DNA of 64,000 nt from Chryseobacterium paridis (GTDB lineage: Bacteria; Bacteroidota; Bacteroidia; Flavobacteriales; Weeksellaceae): NCBI RefSeq assembly GCF_016595215.1, contig NZ_JAENHK010000001.1, positions 310,001-374,000 of the forward strand. The letters are read 5' to 3'. The notes beneath the pieces are model-generated. The model was given only the letters and a program-made list of their open reading frames with translations, had not been told where the DNA came from and made no database searches. Both the position numbers and the translations under genes were made by a program. This document shows, in pieces, positions 50,543-59,992 of the stretch. Numbering within the stretch: position 1 is the first letter of the stretch; every line of letters starts with the position of its first letter.

Positions 50543-50578
50543 TTGATAAAAACCGCTTGAAAAAGCGGTTTTTATCAA
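50543..50578 (+). terminator. Terminator after the 48455 gene
   Basis: Perfect 16-bp arms TTGATAAAAACCGCTT/AAGCGGTTTTTATCAA with a GAAA tetraloop. It lies 9 bases past the stop codon. Confidence 0.9.
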
Positions 50579-50617
50579 TTCATACGAATAATAAAGTAAT
50601 AACTTTGTTATTTTCGC

Positions 50618-50625
50618 TATTTTTG
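50618..50625 (+). promoter_or_regulatory. -7 box of the 50648 gene
   Basis: TATTTTTG, perfect TAnnTTTG, ends 22 nt before the ATG at 50648. A second perfect box, TAACTTTG, lies at 50600-50607; which one is used cannot be told. Confidence 0.5.
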
Positions 50626-50647
50626 TTACATAAAAATTCATTTTAAA

Positions 50648-52774
50648 ATGAGAAAATTCCTACTTCTTTTTATTTTATTTTTATCTCAATTATATTTTTC
50701 ACAATCGGATTGTATTACAGCAATTCCTGTTTGTGGAAACTCAAACATTTCCTATCAACCGACAGGTTCAGGAACTGTAGTTGATATACCCGCTCCCCCA
50801 GATAATGTTCCCGATTACCTTTGCCTTAAAGGCGGTGAAAAATATTCCGTTTGGTATTCATTTACTATAGCTACTTCAGGTACATTAACCTTTGAGATAA
50901 CTCCAAATACGGACCCAAATCTTCCACCAAATGACCCTAACAATAATGCCGCAGATTATGACTGGGCCGTATGGGGCCCAAGCCCGACATGTGGAAATCT
51001 TGGAGCTCCGGTAACTTGTAACTTTGCCCCACGGAGTGGCCTTTGGCCTTATCCTACAGGCTTATCAGCCAGCCCCCCAAATGCACCCAATGGAGGCTAT
51101 AATCCACCAATGAATGTTACCGCAGGTGAAACCTATGTATTATTAGTAAGTAACTATAGTACCAATGTATTTGGATTTTCTTTAACATGGGGAGGCACAG
51201 CTACTTTAGCTTCTGCATTCACTGACCCCGCACTTACTCCATTTCCTTTCATTGCTCCTGGCGTTCCTGGTCCTACTCCAACCTCTCCTAATGAAATCAT
51301 AAGGTGTTCTTTGCCAACAATGTTTGATTTTAGCTCCTTATCAACTGGTATTATCAATGGCAATCCTAACTTTTCAGTTACTTACCATTTAAATGTCAAT
51401 GACGCGGTCACAGGAAATGCTCCAATTACGGCACCAATAATGGTAAACGATACAGACATTTACTATTATCGATTAAAGTATACAGATCCTGCGGACCCAG
51501 ACAACCCAATTAATGGGTGCTTTCAAACAGGAAAATTCAAATTCAGAGAAGGTCCAATTGTCGCGAGAGATGATATTATTTACTCCTGTAATAATAATGG
51601 CGCAGGAACTGCAACATTCAATCTTACACTGGCGAATAATTATTCTGGAACTGCAACATATAAATATTATCCAACACTTGCTGATTTAAATGCTGGAACC
51701 AATCAGATTTCAACCCCTAATGCATATGTTTCTGTAGAAAAAACAGTCTATGTAAAAATTACAACTCCCGAGAATTGTACAGCTACTGCTTCTATTACAC
51801 TAAAATTCCATCCAGTTGTAGTTGTTAATGATGCTACTCTTGAGTCTTGCTATATTGATACTAATATTTTAACAGCTGCATTTGACTTAACAACAGCTAA
51901 TGTTTCAAGCCAAAGTCCAATTACTAAGAAATTTTATGCAACATTGGCAGATGCTGTTAGCGGAAGTAATCCAATAGCAAACCCAACAGCTTATATCTCC
52001 GTCAATGGGACTGCATATGTAAGAGTATTTGATGCCAATATGTGTTATGCTATTGCAAAAATTACACTTAAGGTTCTACCACCAGTAAAATCTGCGGTTT
52101 TAAAAGATGTTACTATTTGTTTGGAAGATAAAGCTACGTTAGATGCCGGTCCTGGTTTTGATGGATATGAATGGAGCACCGGAGCAACAACGCAATCAAT
52201 TACCAATGTACCTGTGGGATCTTATTGGGTTAAATTAAAAACCGGAAAATGTTTTACATTACAACAAGTGAACGTAAAGGCTTCTCAGCAACCAGTGATT
52301 AGCAGTCTAGATATTTCAAATAATACCATAACGGTAAATGTTTCCGGAGGAACTCCACCTTACAAATATTCATTGGATGGTATCAACTGGCAGGATTCTA
52401 ATGTATTCACAGGACTTCCAAGGGGAGAAAACAAAATATATGTTGTAGACTCTTTTGACTGTACACCTATTGACATTCAGGTAACCGTTCCTAATCTAAT
52501 TAATGCTATTACTCCTAACGGGGATAATGTAAATGATTACGTCGATTATTCAGAATTAGGATATAAGAAAAACTTGGTTTTCATTGTTTATGACAGATAT
52601 GGAAATAAATTATATGAAGCTGATAAAACAAGAGGTTACAGATGGGATGGTACTTCCGGTGGTAAGAAAATTCTTACAGGAACTTATTGGTATACTATTT
52701 CATGGAATGAAAATGATAAAAACAATACCGAAACGAAATACAGTGGATGGATATTGGTAAAAAACAGAGAATAA
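50648..52774 (+). CDS. Large secreted protein with T9SS type B C-terminal domain (2 of 5)
   Basis: A 708-residue paralogue of the 48455 protein with the same domain order: signal peptide (MRKFLLLFILFLSQLYFSQ), Cys-rich N-terminal beta domain (SDCITAIPVCGNSNISYQP, AADYDWAVWGPSPTCGNLG), two ~85-residue modules (SCNNNGAGTATFNLTLAN; ESCYIDTNILTAAFDLTT), the DAGPGFDGYEWSTGATTQ segment and the type B sorting domain (AITPNGDNVNDYVDYSELGY to SGWILVKNRE). It differs from its neighbour by a longer Pro/Asn-rich loop (DPNLPPNDPNNNAAD). Likely a cell-surface adhesin exported by T9SS. Confidence 0.88.
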   Translation: MRKFLLLFILFLSQLYFSQSDCITAIPVCGNSNISYQPTGSGTVVDIPAPPDNVPDYLCLKGGEKYSVWYSFTIATSGTLTFEITPNTDPNLPPNDPNNNAADYDWAVWGPSPTCGNLGAPVTCNFAPRSGLWPYPTGLSASPPNAPNGGYNPPMNVTAGETYVLLVSNYSTNVFGFSLTWGGTATLASAFTDPALTPFPFIAPGVPGPTPTSPNEIIRCSLPTMFDFSSLSTGIINGNPNFSVTYHLNVNDAVTGNAPITAPIMVNDTDIYYYRLKYTDPADPDNPINGCFQTGKFKFREGPIVARDDIIYSCNNNGAGTATFNLTLANNYSGTATYKYYPTLADLNAGTNQISTPNAYVSVEKTVYVKITTPENCTATASITLKFHPVVVVNDATLESCYIDTNILTAAFDLTTANVSSQSPITKKFYATLADAVSGSNPIANPTAYISVNGTAYVRVFDANMCYAIAKITLKVLPPVKSAVLKDVTICLEDKATLDAGPGFDGYEWSTGATTQSITNVPVGSYWVKLKTGKCFTLQQVNVKASQQPVISSLDISNNTITVNVSGGTPPYKYSLDGINWQDSNVFTGLPRGENKIYVVDSFDCTPIDIQVTVPNLINAITPNGDNVNDYVDYSELGYKKNLVFIVYDRYGNKLYEADKTRGYRWDGTSGGKKILTGTYWYTISWNENDKNNTETKYSGWILVKNRE

Positions 52775-52795
52775 TTTAAATAATTAATAAAATCT

Positions 52796-52827
52796 AAAAA
52801 ATCACCTCAAAATTGAGGTGATTTTTT
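52796..52827 (+). terminator. Terminator after the 50648 gene
   Basis: Arms ATCACCTCAA/TTGAGGTGAT around two bases, extended by A and T tracts into a 7-T tail. It lies 22 bases past the stop codon. Confidence 0.88.
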
Positions 52828-52919
52828 TATCAACATATCTTATCTTTTGTTAGTGGTATTTTGTTACCCATTACGGATAATTTGTTGAATACTATTTTCC
52901 AATTATTTTTTAAATAAAC

Positions 52920-52927
52920 TATCTTTG
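52920..52927 (+). promoter_or_regulatory. -7 box directly before dnaB
   Basis: TATCTTTG, a perfect TAnnTTTG, ends 4 nt before the dnaB ATG at 52932, so the transcript would start at or beside the start codon. Confidence 0.6.
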
Positions 52928-52931
52928 CAAA

Positions 52932-54518
52932 ATGGCGCAGAAAGAAACATTATCATCTCTTACACACGGAAACTTTGCGAAAGAATTGTCAATTGCTGAT
53001 GGAAAAATGCCTCCTAATGCGGTGGATTTTGAAAGATTGATTATAGGAACTTTTTTAATTGATAAAAAAGGGCTTGACCATTCTATCGACCTACTTACTC
53101 CAGAGGTGTTTTATGACCCAAGACATCAGGTTATCTTTGGTACCATTTTAAAACTATATGAAGCCAACCACCCTGTTGATTTGATGACCATTATACAGGA
53201 CTTAAAAAAAGAAGACAAATTAATTTTAGCTGGTGGTGATCATTATATTATAGATCTGACGATGGGGGTAAGCTCTTCTGCCCACATAGAATACCATGTT
53301 CGTGTCATTCTTGAAAAGTATATTCTAAGAAGTTTGATTAATGTTTCTGCCAATGTTATCGATTCTTCTTATAAAGAATCAACGGATGTTTTTGAATTGT
53401 TAGACAAAGCAGAGCAATCATTTTTTGAGATCACTAATGGAACAATCAAAAAGGGATTTGATACAGCAAACTCATTAGTAAAACAAGCTATCGATACTAT
53501 TAAATCTTTAAAAGATAAAGAAGGTCTTTCTGGAGTACCTTCAGGATTTAGAGATGTAGATAAAGAAACCGGAGGATGGCAAAACTCTGACCTTATTATT
53601 ATTGCGGCACGTCCGGCAATGGGTAAAACAGCCTTTCTTCTTTCTATGGCCCGAAATATTGCAGTAGGACATAAAATACCTATGGTTCTTTTCTCTCTCG
53701 AGATGGCATCAGTGCAGTTGATCACAAGGATGATCGCGTCAGAAACAAGAATTTCTTCAGAAAAATTAAGAAAAGGAACTCTGGATGATGAAGAGTGGCA
53801 AAGGCTATTCTCTAATGTATCAGAACTAGAAAACGCACCTCTTTTTATTGATGAGACTCCTTCACTTTCCATATTCGACTTCCGTGCAAAATGCCGAAGA
53901 CTGGTTATGCAACACGGCGTTAGACTTATCATGGTTGACTACCTTCAGCTAATGACTGCCGGAGGTGGTGGAAAAGGTACAGGAAACCGAGAGCAGGAGA
54001 TATCCATGATTTCCCGTTCATTGAAAGCAATCGCTAAAGAATTAAATGTTCCCGTAATTGCCCTTTCACAGCTTTCGAGAAGTGTGGAAACCCGTCCTGG
54101 AAAAAGACCTCAACTTTCTGACTTAAGGGAATCCGGAGCTATCGAGCAGGATGCGGATATTGTATCTTTTATTTTCAGACCAGAATATTATAAAATTGCA
54201 GTTTGGGATAATGATGAAGAAGGACAGGAAACTTCTACAGAAAATCAAGCTGAACTTATCATTGCAAAACATAGAAATGGTGCCACAGCAGATGTAAGAC
54301 TATCTTTCTTGAAACATTTCGCAAAATTCGGGGATGTAGAAGCAGCTATGGGTGGGGCTCCTGGATACCCATCTAACTTCAATTCTAATGAGCCAAGCGG
54401 ATTTGATAAAATAAAAACGACAATTCAACCTGGAGCAGCATTTGACCTTCCGGATAATTCTCAGCTTTCCGGATCTTCAATGAATGATTTTGATGATGAT
54501 GATGATTTCCCATTTTAA
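52932..54518 (+). CDS. dnaB: Replicative DNA helicase DnaB
   Basis: A 528-residue hexameric helicase that unwinds DNA at the replication fork. The N-terminal DnaB domain starts NAVDFERLIIGTFLIDKKG. The RecA-like core has Walker A ARPAMGKTAF, the H/DnaB signature FSLEMASVQLITRM, Walker B LIMVDYLQLM, and ALSQLSRSVETRPGKRPQ with the arginine-finger region and SDLRESGAIEQDAD. A flexible acidic tail (DFDDDDDFPF) ends the protein. No intein interrupts it. It lies between two groups of type B surface proteins and is followed 32 bases later by rnhA. Confidence 0.97.
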   Translation: MAQKETLSSLTHGNFAKELSIADGKMPPNAVDFERLIIGTFLIDKKGLDHSIDLLTPEVFYDPRHQVIFGTILKLYEANHPVDLMTIIQDLKKEDKLILAGGDHYIIDLTMGVSSSAHIEYHVRVILEKYILRSLINVSANVIDSSYKESTDVFELLDKAEQSFFEITNGTIKKGFDTANSLVKQAIDTIKSLKDKEGLSGVPSGFRDVDKETGGWQNSDLIIIAARPAMGKTAFLLSMARNIAVGHKIPMVLFSLEMASVQLITRMIASETRISSEKLRKGTLDDEEWQRLFSNVSELENAPLFIDETPSLSIFDFRAKCRRLVMQHGVRLIMVDYLQLMTAGGGGKGTGNREQEISMISRSLKAIAKELNVPVIALSQLSRSVETRPGKRPQLSDLRESGAIEQDADIVSFIFRPEYYKIAVWDNDEEGQETSTENQAELIIAKHRNGATADVRLSFLKHFAKFGDVEAAMGGAPGYPSNFNSNEPSGFDKIKTTIQPGAAFDLPDNSQLSGSSMNDFDDDDDFPF

Positions 54519-54550
54519 AATGATAAAATATCTTTACAAGATCTGAAATT

Positions 54551-55027
54551 TTGAGAATCGAAATATATACTGATGGAGCATGTAGTGGAAATCCTGGAAA
54601 AGGAGGTTATGGGATTCTCATGCGTGTTCCTGAAAAAAATTATCAAAAGACTTTTTCTAAAGGGTTCCGAAAGACGACCAACAACAGAATGGAACTTCTG
54701 GCTGTAATTACAGCTCTCGAAAAACTGAAGTCTACAGATAATGATATCCATGTTTTTACCGACAGCAAATATGTCGCAGATGCTATTAATCAAAATTGGA
54801 TTACCGGCTGGATAAAAAGAGGCTGGAAAAATGTAAAGAACCCTGATCTTTGGAAAAGATTCGTTGAACTCTATAATCTACATACTCCCAAAATGCATTG
54901 GATAAAAGGTCATGCAGGCCATTTTGAAAATGAATTATGTGATAAACTGGCAGTAGCAGCTGCTGCTTCCTCAAATTTAGAAGTTGATACCTTTTTTGAA
55001 AACCTCGAAAATAATTCCCTTTTTTAA
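54551..55027 (+). CDS. rnhA: Ribonuclease HI
   Basis: A 158-residue endonuclease that cuts RNA in RNA-DNA hybrids, for example R-loops and primers. The active-site residues are visible: Asp8 (IYTDGACSGNPG), Glu48 (NNRMELLAV), Asp71 (VFTDSKY), His124 (GHAGH) and Asp131 (LCDKLA). The GNPGKGGYG loop is intact. The start is TTG at 54551 (family start 'M-x-I-x-I-Y-T-D-G'), since no ATG lies between it and the catalytic Asp. Its closeness to dnaB suggests co-expression with the replication helicase. Confidence 0.95.
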   Translation: MRIEIYTDGACSGNPGKGGYGILMRVPEKNYQKTFSKGFRKTTNNRMELLAVITALEKLKSTDNDIHVFTDSKYVADAINQNWITGWIKRGWKNVKNPDLWKRFVELYNLHTPKMHWIKGHAGHFENELCDKLAVAAAASSNLEVDTFFENLENNSLF

Positions 55028-55214
55028 TTAAAAATAAGCAATCCACTTTGTCTTTTTAATTCGAACCATTCCCTACCTTAAATTACCTATTTCATCACTC
55101 AACTTAACTTTTATTAAAAAATTATTAATATTTTCCATATAATTAACACAGAGTACACATTTATCAGTTAGGATTTAATATATTTACATGTCCAATTTTT
55201 AAATATCCTAATTA

Positions 55215-57476
55215 ATGAATAAAAAATTACTATTTTATTTCTCTCTAATTGTATTCTGCTTATCTGGAAATCTTTTCTCACAAACTTACCAGCTTACAGG
55301 AAATCCGGTAAATACTACGGGATGGACAGTGGTTCCTTCTGCTGTAGTAAATGGAGATTTCGTTATGCTTACTGATGATTTAACCAATAAATCAGGAGCT
55401 ATAAAACTTAATGATCCCATTAATCTGAAATACTGTGACAAGTGGAGAATTGAATTTGATTTCAGACTGGACGGGAACGGGACATCTTCCGGAAGAGGAG
55501 ATGGCTTTGCATTCTGGTATTTACAAAACCCACCAATAACCAGTCAATTGGGTTCAGGTTTGGGAATTCCACAAAATGCTATCGGCCTTATGATAGGATT
55601 TGACCTTTATAACAATACTACAGGAGGTCAAATGAATAAAGTACATCTTGCATATGGTGTTGTACAAAATACCACAGACAACAATAATATAGAATACTTT
55701 AACACGGCAGGGAGTTCATTTCACTCTGCTGATCTTACATCTACTATCCCTTTAGTTGGTCCTACTTTCAAGCATGTTGAAGTAACCGGACAAGTGGATC
55801 CCGCAACTCCGACAAACTGGATTATCTCTTTAAAAATTGACGGAACTTCTGTGATCAATCAATCTTTTGCCCCTGCCGGAGCTGCAGCAACAATGACTCA
55901 GGGATATTTTGGTTTTTCCGCATCTACAGGAGCCGCATCAGCAAGAAGCTCCATTAAAAATGTAAAAATCTATACTGATAAAGTATCTATTTTACAGAAT
56001 TCTGTAAGCCAATCTTCTTGCCCTAATCCTTCTACAGGAAACGGTGTAGTTAACCTTACAACATTCAATTCACAGTTCGTTAGTACTCCTGCTAATTATA
56101 CTTTCACCTATTATGTTCTTGGCAGCTCTACACCGATCGCAAATCCTACCAATTATCAGTTTAACACCAATACGACAATCTCTGTCGTCATCAAAGATAA
56201 TGCTGGAATTCTGTGTGATAATCCTGACGGCAAGATACAACTCGTTCTTGCACCGTTTACAGCCAACAGTGTAACGATTTCTGCATGTAACAACAATAAA
56301 GCAGGAACAGCAACATTCAATCTTTCCACAGCGCCTGTAACTGGTGTACCGGGAGCTATTAAAAAGTATTACAAAACCCTTACTGATCTTAACGCAGGAA
56401 CTAATGAAATCACAAATCCTACAAGCTATATATCAGCTCCGGGAGTTGTATATGTAAAAGTAACTACTCCTCAAGGATGTACCGGAACAGCACAAATTAC
56501 CCTTGCCTTCCTTCCGGAAGTAATAGCTAATGATACCACTATACGGTCTTGTTTTATTGATACCAATACTACTTCTGCGTTATTTGATCTGACAGCTGCT
56601 AATGTAACACCTCAGGCAGGACTAGTTAAAACGTATTACACAAACTTAGCTGATGCAATGAGTGGCACCAATCAGATCGTAAATCCTTCAGCATATGTTT
56701 CTACTAATGGTGTAGTGTATGTAAAAGTAACTGACAGCAACAACTGTTATACTATTGTAAAAATTACGCTAATTGTTTTGCCTCCAGTATCTTCTACTGT
56801 TCTTAAAGACCAAACAATTTGTATTGATGAAACTGCAACACTAGATGCAGGCCCTGGTTTTGATGGATATCTTTGGAGTACCGGAGCAACAACGCAATCC
56901 ATTCAAAATGTTCCTGTAGGAATTTATTCTGTAATTTTAAAAACCGGAAATTGCTTTACCAGTCAGATTGTAAGAGTAAAAGCAGCTCCACAACCTGTCA
57001 TTACAAGCATAGATATTACCAACAGCACAATCACTATTAATGTAAACGGAGGAACTCCTCCTTATAAATTTTCATTGGATGGTACCCACTGGCAAGATTC
57101 TAACGTATTTGCAGGTTTATCAAGAGGAGAACACAAAGTATTTGTAAAAGATTATTTCAACTGTGATCCTATTGACGTACAAATCACCGTTCCTAATCTA
57201 ATCAATGCCATTACTCCTAACGGAGACAACATTAATGACTATATTGATTACTCTGCTCTGGCTTACAAAAAGAATCTGACATTTATTGTTTATGACAGAT
57301 ATGGAAATAAGCTATACGAAGCCGATAAATTAAGAAATTACAGATGGGATGGCACAGCTAGTGGCAAAAAAATATCTACCGCTACATACTGGTATACAAT
57401 CTCATGGAATGAAAACGATAAAAACAATACTCAAACAACTTACAATGGCTGGGTATTGGTAAAAAATAGGGAATAA
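55215..57476 (+). CDS. Secreted L-type lectin-domain protein with T9SS type B C-terminal domain (3 of 5)
   Basis: A 753-residue protein with signal peptide (KLLFYFSLIVFCLSGNLFSQ). An N-terminal bacterial L-type lectin-like domain of about 240 residues follows (YQLTGNPVNTTGWTVVPS, CDKWRIEFDFRLDGNG, GDGFAFWYLQNPP, GLMIGFDLYNN). Then a short Cys-containing module (SSCPNPSTGNGVVNLTTFNS), two ~85-residue modules (SACNNNKAGTATFNLSTAPV; RSCFIDTNTTSALFDLTAANV), DAGPGFDGYLWSTGATTQ and the type B sorting domain (AITPNGDNINDYIDYSAL to NGWVLVKNRE). The lectin fold suggests glycan binding at the cell surface. Its C-terminal half resembles the 50648 protein more closely than its own downstream neighbours. 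Confidence 0.88.
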   Translation: MNKKLLFYFSLIVFCLSGNLFSQTYQLTGNPVNTTGWTVVPSAVVNGDFVMLTDDLTNKSGAIKLNDPINLKYCDKWRIEFDFRLDGNGTSSGRGDGFAFWYLQNPPITSQLGSGLGIPQNAIGLMIGFDLYNNTTGGQMNKVHLAYGVVQNTTDNNNIEYFNTAGSSFHSADLTSTIPLVGPTFKHVEVTGQVDPATPTNWIISLKIDGTSVINQSFAPAGAAATMTQGYFGFSASTGAASARSSIKNVKIYTDKVSILQNSVSQSSCPNPSTGNGVVNLTTFNSQFVSTPANYTFTYYVLGSSTPIANPTNYQFNTNTTISVVIKDNAGILCDNPDGKIQLVLAPFTANSVTISACNNNKAGTATFNLSTAPVTGVPGAIKKYYKTLTDLNAGTNEITNPTSYISAPGVVYVKVTTPQGCTGTAQITLAFLPEVIANDTTIRSCFIDTNTTSALFDLTAANVTPQAGLVKTYYTNLADAMSGTNQIVNPSAYVSTNGVVYVKVTDSNNCYTIVKITLIVLPPVSSTVLKDQTICIDETATLDAGPGFDGYLWSTGATTQSIQNVPVGIYSVILKTGNCFTSQIVRVKAAPQPVITSIDITNSTITINVNGGTPPYKFSLDGTHWQDSNVFAGLSRGEHKVFVKDYFNCDPIDVQITVPNLINAITPNGDNINDYIDYSALAYKKNLTFIVYDRYGNKLYEADKLRNYRWDGTASGKKISTATYWYTISWNENDKNNTQTTYNGWVLVKNRE

Positions 57477-57480
57477 CAAA

Positions 57481-57516
57481 AAAGATCACTCCAGCATTGG
57501 TAGTGGTCTTTTTTTT
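57481..57516 (+). terminator. Terminator after the 55215 gene
   Basis: AAAGATCACT and AGTGGTCTTT arms (one wobble) around a 12-base loop region, followed by eight T. It starts 4 bases past the stop codon. Confidence 0.8.
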
Positions 57517-57593
57517 ATAACCACCTAATCTATAATACAAAACACTTGAAACTAAATAAATGGATAACATTAACAATTTAACCCCTCACTTCA

Positions 57594-59855
57594 ATGAAAA
57601 AGACTTTACTGTTCTGCCTTTTTATTATTTTAATTAATCTACCCAACACTCTTTTATCCCAAACATATCAATTATCAGGAAATCCTGTAAATACAACCGG
57701 ATGGGATCTTGTTTCAAGTGCCAATGTAAACACTGATTTTATTCAACTTACAGCTGATCAAGGCAATCAATATGGAGCTATAAAATTAACCAACCCTATT
57801 AATCTAAGGTATTGTGATAAATGGAAAGTAGAATTCGATTTTAGAATCGATGGAAATGGAACAGCCCAATTTGGCAGAGGAGACGGATTTACTTTCTGGT
57901 ATTTAGCCAATCCTCCAACAGGATTTGTTTCGGGTGGTGGATTAGGTATTCCGGCAAATGCATCCGGTCTAATGGTAGGCTTTGACATTTTCAATAATAC
58001 CACAGAAGGCCAGATGAGTAAGGTTCATATCCTGTACGGAACAAACAACTCACTCAATAATAATATAGAATACAATAACACCCCTGGTAGTACATTTCAT
58101 TCACCGGACCTTAATCCGACACAACCTTTTGTCGGCGCAAACTACAAACATGTAGAAGTAAATGGTGAAACAGATCTTACCAATCCTACCAATTGGATCA
58201 TCAAAGTCAGAATTGATGGGGTATTAATTGCTGATCAGTCATTTGCTCCTTCAGGAGGCGCCATTGGAATGACTCAGGGATATTTTGGTTTTTCAGCGGC
58301 CACTGGAGGTGCAAGCGCGAGACATTCTATTAAAAATGCTAAAATTTTCGTAGATAAAGTTCCTATTCTACAAGGTACTATTACCCCATTTGTTTGCGTT
58401 AACCCTGCCACAGGAAATGGAACAGTAGATTTGACTTCCTACAATTCTCAATTTGTAAATATTCCAGCCAATTATATTTTCACTTATTATGTATTGGGAA
58501 GCTCTACTCCTATCGCCAACCCAACAAGTTTTCAATATACCGGCGCTACAACAATCACAGTTGTAGTAAGGGATCCTTCATCTACTTTATGTGACAATGG
58601 AGACGGAGTCATCCAGCTAAACCCTACCCCTTTCTCCGCTGATGACGTAACTTTAACAGGTTGTAACAACAATAATGCAGGAACAGCCATATTTGACTTA
58701 ACAACAGCTGCAGTAACCACTGTACCTGGCGTAACGAAACACTATTATCCTTCATTGATCGACCTTAACGCGGGAATTAATGAAATTTTAAATCCAACAG
58801 CTTATGCGTCTCCTGCAGGTTCTGTATTTGTAAAAGTAACAACCCCACAAGGCTGCGTAGACGTAGCGCAAATTACTTTAAACATTAACCCTGTTGTAGT
58901 TGTAAATGATACTACTTTAAGATCTTGTTTTCTGGAATCAAATCTTGCAATGGCTTCTTTTAACTTAACCGCCGCATCTGTAACTACGCAAACAGGAATC
59001 AGTAAAAAATATTATCCATCGTTAACCGACGCTCTTAACGGCACCAATGAAATTACAACTCCAGCAGCCTATATCGCTCCAAACGGAGTAGTTTACATTA
59101 AGGTTATAAACAATGCCAACGGATGTTATTCGGTAGCCAAAGTAACATTAATTGTACTTGCACCTGTACTATCTACAGTTTTAAAAGATAAAACAATCTG
59201 TATCGAAGATAAAACAACTCTAGATGCAGGACCCGGTTTTGCTTCTTATCTATGGAGCACCGGAGCCACAACTCAAACCATAACCAATGTAGGAGTGGGT
59301 GTTTATTGGGTAAAACTGAAAACTGGAGAATGTACAGCCACTCAAAATGTAAAAGTATTCCCTTCTGAACAACCCGTGATCAACAATGTAGATATTTCAA
59401 GTTCTACAATCACCGTAAATGTAACGGGAGGGACATCACCTTATCAATATTCCTTAGATAATATTAACTGGCAAAGTTCGAATGTGTTTTCTAATTTACC
59501 AAGGGGCATAGTTAATATATATGTGAAAGATGCTTATGATTGTGACCCTATTGACATTACAGTAACCATTCCAAATCTGATCAATGTCATCACTCCTAAC
59601 GGAGACGGTATTAATGATGTGATAGACTATTCAGCACTGGCTGGTAAACAAAACCTGGCATTCAGTATTTTTGATCGGTATGGAGCGAAAATCCATCAGG
59701 GTGACAAATCCAATAAGTACCGATGGGACGGAACCATAAGTGGCAGAAAGGTTTCAACGGGAAGCTATTGGTTTTCGGTAACCTGGAATGAAAATGACAA
59801 AAAAAATACGGCCTTTAAATATTCAGGTTGGATACTAGTTAAGAACAGAGAATAA
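57594..59855 (+). CDS. Secreted L-type lectin-domain protein with T9SS type B C-terminal domain (4 of 5)
   Basis: A 753-residue paralogue of the 55215 protein: signal peptide (TLLFCLFIILINLPNTLLSQ), lectin-like domain (YQLSGNPVNTTGWDLVSS, CDKWKVEFDFRIDGNG, GDGFTFWYLANPP, GLMVGFDIFNN), the PATGNGTVDLTSYNSQF module, two ~85-residue modules (TGCNNNNAGTAIFDLTTAAV; RSCFLESNLAMASFNLTAASV), DAGPGFASYLWSTGATTQ and the type B sorting domain (VITPNGDGINDVIDYSALAG to SGWILVKNRE). Its last ~230 codons are nearly identical in DNA to those of the 59993 gene. A terminator follows 10 bases after the stop. Confidence 0.88.
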   Translation: MKKTLLFCLFIILINLPNTLLSQTYQLSGNPVNTTGWDLVSSANVNTDFIQLTADQGNQYGAIKLTNPINLRYCDKWKVEFDFRIDGNGTAQFGRGDGFTFWYLANPPTGFVSGGGLGIPANASGLMVGFDIFNNTTEGQMSKVHILYGTNNSLNNNIEYNNTPGSTFHSPDLNPTQPFVGANYKHVEVNGETDLTNPTNWIIKVRIDGVLIADQSFAPSGGAIGMTQGYFGFSAATGGASARHSIKNAKIFVDKVPILQGTITPFVCVNPATGNGTVDLTSYNSQFVNIPANYIFTYYVLGSSTPIANPTSFQYTGATTITVVVRDPSSTLCDNGDGVIQLNPTPFSADDVTLTGCNNNNAGTAIFDLTTAAVTTVPGVTKHYYPSLIDLNAGINEILNPTAYASPAGSVFVKVTTPQGCVDVAQITLNINPVVVVNDTTLRSCFLESNLAMASFNLTAASVTTQTGISKKYYPSLTDALNGTNEITTPAAYIAPNGVVYIKVINNANGCYSVAKVTLIVLAPVLSTVLKDKTICIEDKTTLDAGPGFASYLWSTGATTQTITNVGVGVYWVKLKTGECTATQNVKVFPSEQPVINNVDISSSTITVNVTGGTSPYQYSLDNINWQSSNVFSNLPRGIVNIYVKDAYDCDPIDITVTIPNLINVITPNGDGINDVIDYSALAGKQNLAFSIFDRYGAKIHQGDKSNKYRWDGTISGRKVSTGSYWFSVTWNENDKKNTAFKYSGWILVKNRE

Positions 59856-59865
59856 TTAAAAACAT

Positions 59866-59903
59866 AAAAAGAATCACTCCAAAAAATTGTAGTGATTCTT
59901 TTT
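59866..59903 (+). terminator. Terminator after the 57594 gene
   Basis: Perfect 13-bp arms AAAAAGAATCACT/AGTGATTCTTTTT around a 12-base loop, with the T run inside the second arm. It separates two nearly identical genes. Confidence 0.85.
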
Positions 59904-59992
59904 ATTATATCAGATCAAAATATAATATCCAAATAATCTAAATCCCATATTCACTATATACACAACATTACAAAATAAAAAATCTAATAACT

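Noticed and set aside
53369-53932. 187-residue open frame antisense to dnaB
   Set aside because: It lies fully inside the conserved helicase core and has no recognisable motif or start context.
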